The translations under genes and the position numbers were made by a program. Of a DNA stretch of 64,000 nucleotides, positions 62,784 to 64,000 are shown in pieces. The stretch comes from Paenalcaligenes faecalis (GTDB taxonomy: Bacteria; Pseudomonadota; Gammaproteobacteria; Burkholderiales; Burkholderiaceae_B), in contig NZ_CP106841.1 of the NCBI RefSeq assembly GCF_027557445.1, forward strand, positions 2,404,001 through 2,468,000, read 5' to 3'. The notes beneath the pieces are model-generated. The model did no database searches, was not told where the DNA came from, and saw only the letters and a list, made by a program, of their open reading frames with translations. The stretch's first letter is position 1. Each line of letters opens with the position of its first letter.

Positions 62784-62849
62784 CAAAGCGCTGCTGTCGG
62801 ACAAATTTTCCGCTGCGCTCCAAATTTGCCGCAGAGCGCGGCGTTAGGC
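62778..62849 (+). other. attC site of cassette 1
   Basis: The outer arms are CTAACAAAGCGC and GCGCGGCGTTAGGC, with inner complementary parts GGACAAATTTTCC and GCGGCAAATTTGG around a loop. The core GTTAGGC (62843-62849) fits GTTRRRY. The left arm starts in the stop codon of the HEPN-like gene. Confidence 0.88.
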
Positions 62850-62868
62850 TTTCATAAAGGTATGAAGT

Positions 62869-63492
62869 ATGAGCAAGGAAATAACCCAAAGTAAAATTAT
62901 GTCGGCTTTGGATTGGGGGTACGAGAAGGCCGTTAATGGAGTTCCTGGACTGGATTCTGCGCAGGAACTTGCCGAGAGCTATATGCGTAAAGGTGACTGT
63001 AGAAAAGAACAAGCAAATTCCCTGATACGTTGGCAAAACACTAAAGCTGGAACTTCTGGTTTTTTGTCGGGCTTAGGTGGGATTATCACCATGCCGGTAA
63101 CGTTACCAGCAAATATAACAAGCGTGCTATATGTGCAAATAAGAATGATCGCTGCTATTGCTCATATGGGTGGGCATGACGTGCAAGATGACCAAGTAAA
63201 GTCATTGGTTTATGTGTGTCTCACTGGAAACTCGGCTAAAGATATAATGAAGGGGGCAGGCATTACGATTGGAACTAAGCTTACAACGAATGCCGTCAAG
63301 TCGATTTCTGGAAAGACTATTACTGCTATCAACCAAAAAGTTGGATTCAGGCTCGTCACTAAGTTCGGAGAGAAAGGTGCTATTAACCTTGGCAAAGCGG
63401 TTCCTTTAGTTGGGGGCATAATTGGTGGCAGTTTTGACTCAATCACAACAAATACAATCGGAAATGTTGCGAGAGATACATTTATTCAATAA
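62869..63492 (+). CDS. EcsC-family protein, first gene of cassette 2
   Basis: A 207-residue protein of the EcsC family: 'IMSALDWGYEKAVNGVPGLD', a glycine-rich hydrophobic region 'GFLSGLGGIITMPVTLPANI', then 'YVQIRMIAAIAHMGGHD' and a final 'PLVGGIIGGSFDSITT'. EcsC members have hydrophobic helices and associate with membranes; their role is not established, though they recur in defence islands and on mobile elements. An AAGGTATGAAGT site precedes ATG. It lies just after attC of cassette 1 and is followed after 18 bases by a zinc-ribbon-like gene. Confidence 0.8.
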   Translation: MSKEITQSKIMSALDWGYEKAVNGVPGLDSAQELAESYMRKGDCRKEQANSLIRWQNTKAGTSGFLSGLGGIITMPVTLPANITSVLYVQIRMIAAIAHMGGHDVQDDQVKSLVYVCLTGNSAKDIMKGAGITIGTKLTTNAVKSISGKTITAINQKVGFRLVTKFGEKGAINLGKAVPLVGGIIGGSFDSITTNTIGNVARDTFIQ

Positions 63493-63510
63493 AGAACAGG
63501 AGAAATTGAC

Positions 63511-63936
63511 ATGGGGTTTTGGGACAAAGTTAAAAGTGTTGCGAATTCAGTGAAGTGCATGACAGGTTGGCATGCAGGTGAATATTCACATATACAAGGA
63601 AAACCCGAGTGCTATTTGGAGAAAACATGCCCAGATTGCAATGAGTACGTTACGAAGAAAAAGCATAAGTTTTCAGATTGGAAATATACGAATAACAGTA
63701 TGAACAATCCTTGTGATTCAGTTCGAAACTGTATCCACTGTGATCATCAGGAGCAAAAAGTTATTCACCAGTATGAGAAGAACGGAAAAGACCCTAGCTG
63801 CAGAATTATAGAAAAATGCAAAAGATGCGGGGATGAACAGTTAGGTAGAGAGTCACACAACTGGATAAGCATTATGGGTCATGAAATTAAAGCCCAAGGA
63901 AAACGTAAGTGTAGAGATTGTGGGGCAGTAGAGTAA
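63511..63936 (+). CDS. Zinc-ribbon-like protein with repeated CxxC, second gene of cassette 2
   Basis: A 141-residue protein with several CxxC pairs ('KTCPDCNEYV', 'RNCIHCDHQE', 'EKCKRCGDEQ', 'RKCRDCGAVE') and intervening histidines. This spacing suggests two or more zinc ribbons. It opens with 'MGFWDKVKSVANSVKCMTGW', an amphipathic helix that could touch the membrane. The family is unrecognised. AGGAGA precedes the ATG, and the pairing with the EcsC protein in one cassette argues for a joint function. Confidence 0.62.
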   Translation: MGFWDKVKSVANSVKCMTGWHAGEYSHIQGKPECYLEKTCPDCNEYVTKKKHKFSDWKYTNNSMNNPCDSVRNCIHCDHQEQKVIHQYEKNGKDPSCRIIEKCKRCGDEQLGRESHNWISIMGHEIKAQGKRKCRDCGAVE

Positions 63937-63939
63937 ATA

Positions 63940-63996
63940 GCCTAACAAACAAAGTCAGCGGACGCTAAAAACGCGCCGCTGCTTTGGGCGTTAAGT
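63940..63996 (+). other. attC site of cassette 2
   Basis: A 57-base attC with R'' GCCTAAC and R' GTTAAGT, and inner pairs GTCAGCGG/CCGCTG. Another cassette evidently follows beyond the window end. Confidence 0.9.
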
Positions 63997-64000
63997 GCTC

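Noticed and set aside
1-64000. tRNA or rRNA genes
   Set aside because: I looked in the intergenic gaps for tRNA-like cloverleafs with CCA-proximal stems and rRNA blocks and saw none; a tRNA search program would be decisive.

Overview
The window looks like the chromosome of a betaproteobacterium, probably Burkholderiales/Alcaligenaceae. Grounds: gene repertoire (AcnA, TtuC-type tartrate dehydrogenase, TAXI-TRAP transporter, Liv-type ABC transporter, AraC/LysR-controlled aromatic genes) and moderate GC with AT-rich insertions. The genus is not determined.

Bases 1-43.4 kb are mostly chromosomal. First comes an indole/styrene-type oxygenase cluster (SDR end, two-component flavoprotein monooxygenase, flavin reductase, CrtI-like oxidoreductase, AraC regulator), then tartrate dehydrogenase, pgi and acnA. 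Two near-identical IscB (OMEGA) elements, about 1.7 kb each, lie at 6.5-8.2 kb and 18.7-20.4 kb. Each has an upstream omega-RNA region whose stems show compensatory changes between copies. One sits just before the ttuC start; the other has replaced the end of a thioesterase gene. Between them, a metal-ATPase/FLP-regulator module (14.2-17.1 kb) lies among decapitated gene remnants and an orphan Fur-like palindrome. At 20-30 kb are thioesterase, PpiC, YaiI, GGDEF, MetE-like, MFS, LysR and pirin genes and a TonB-receptor pseudogene. At 30-35 kb are ArsB and a TRAP transporter whose TAXI binding protein appears circularly permuted. A kinase-like gene broken by an in-frame amber codon follows, then an AraC-linked hydrolase plus complete Liv-type ABC transporter operon (36.7-43.4 kb).

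Bases 43.4-64 kb form a defence and mobile island. A complete Wadjet system (jetABCD) is divergent from a WYL regulator. Then two directly repeated Tn7 left ends (51.85 and 58.52 kb) share 40 bp of outside flank. Between them lie an MvaI/BcnI-like restriction-modification pair, an AT-rich AvcD-type dCTP deaminase and a decayed tnsE. Inside the second Tn7-L are a brxA (BREX) remnant and a class 2 integron. Its intI2 carries an amber codon at position 86, not the known ochre at 179. The integron carries cassettes without recognised resistance genes: an Lcl/leucine-rich protein with a HEPN-like protein, then an EcsC-family protein with a zinc-ribbon-like protein, each pair followed by an attC. 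The right part of the Tn7-like element lies beyond the window.
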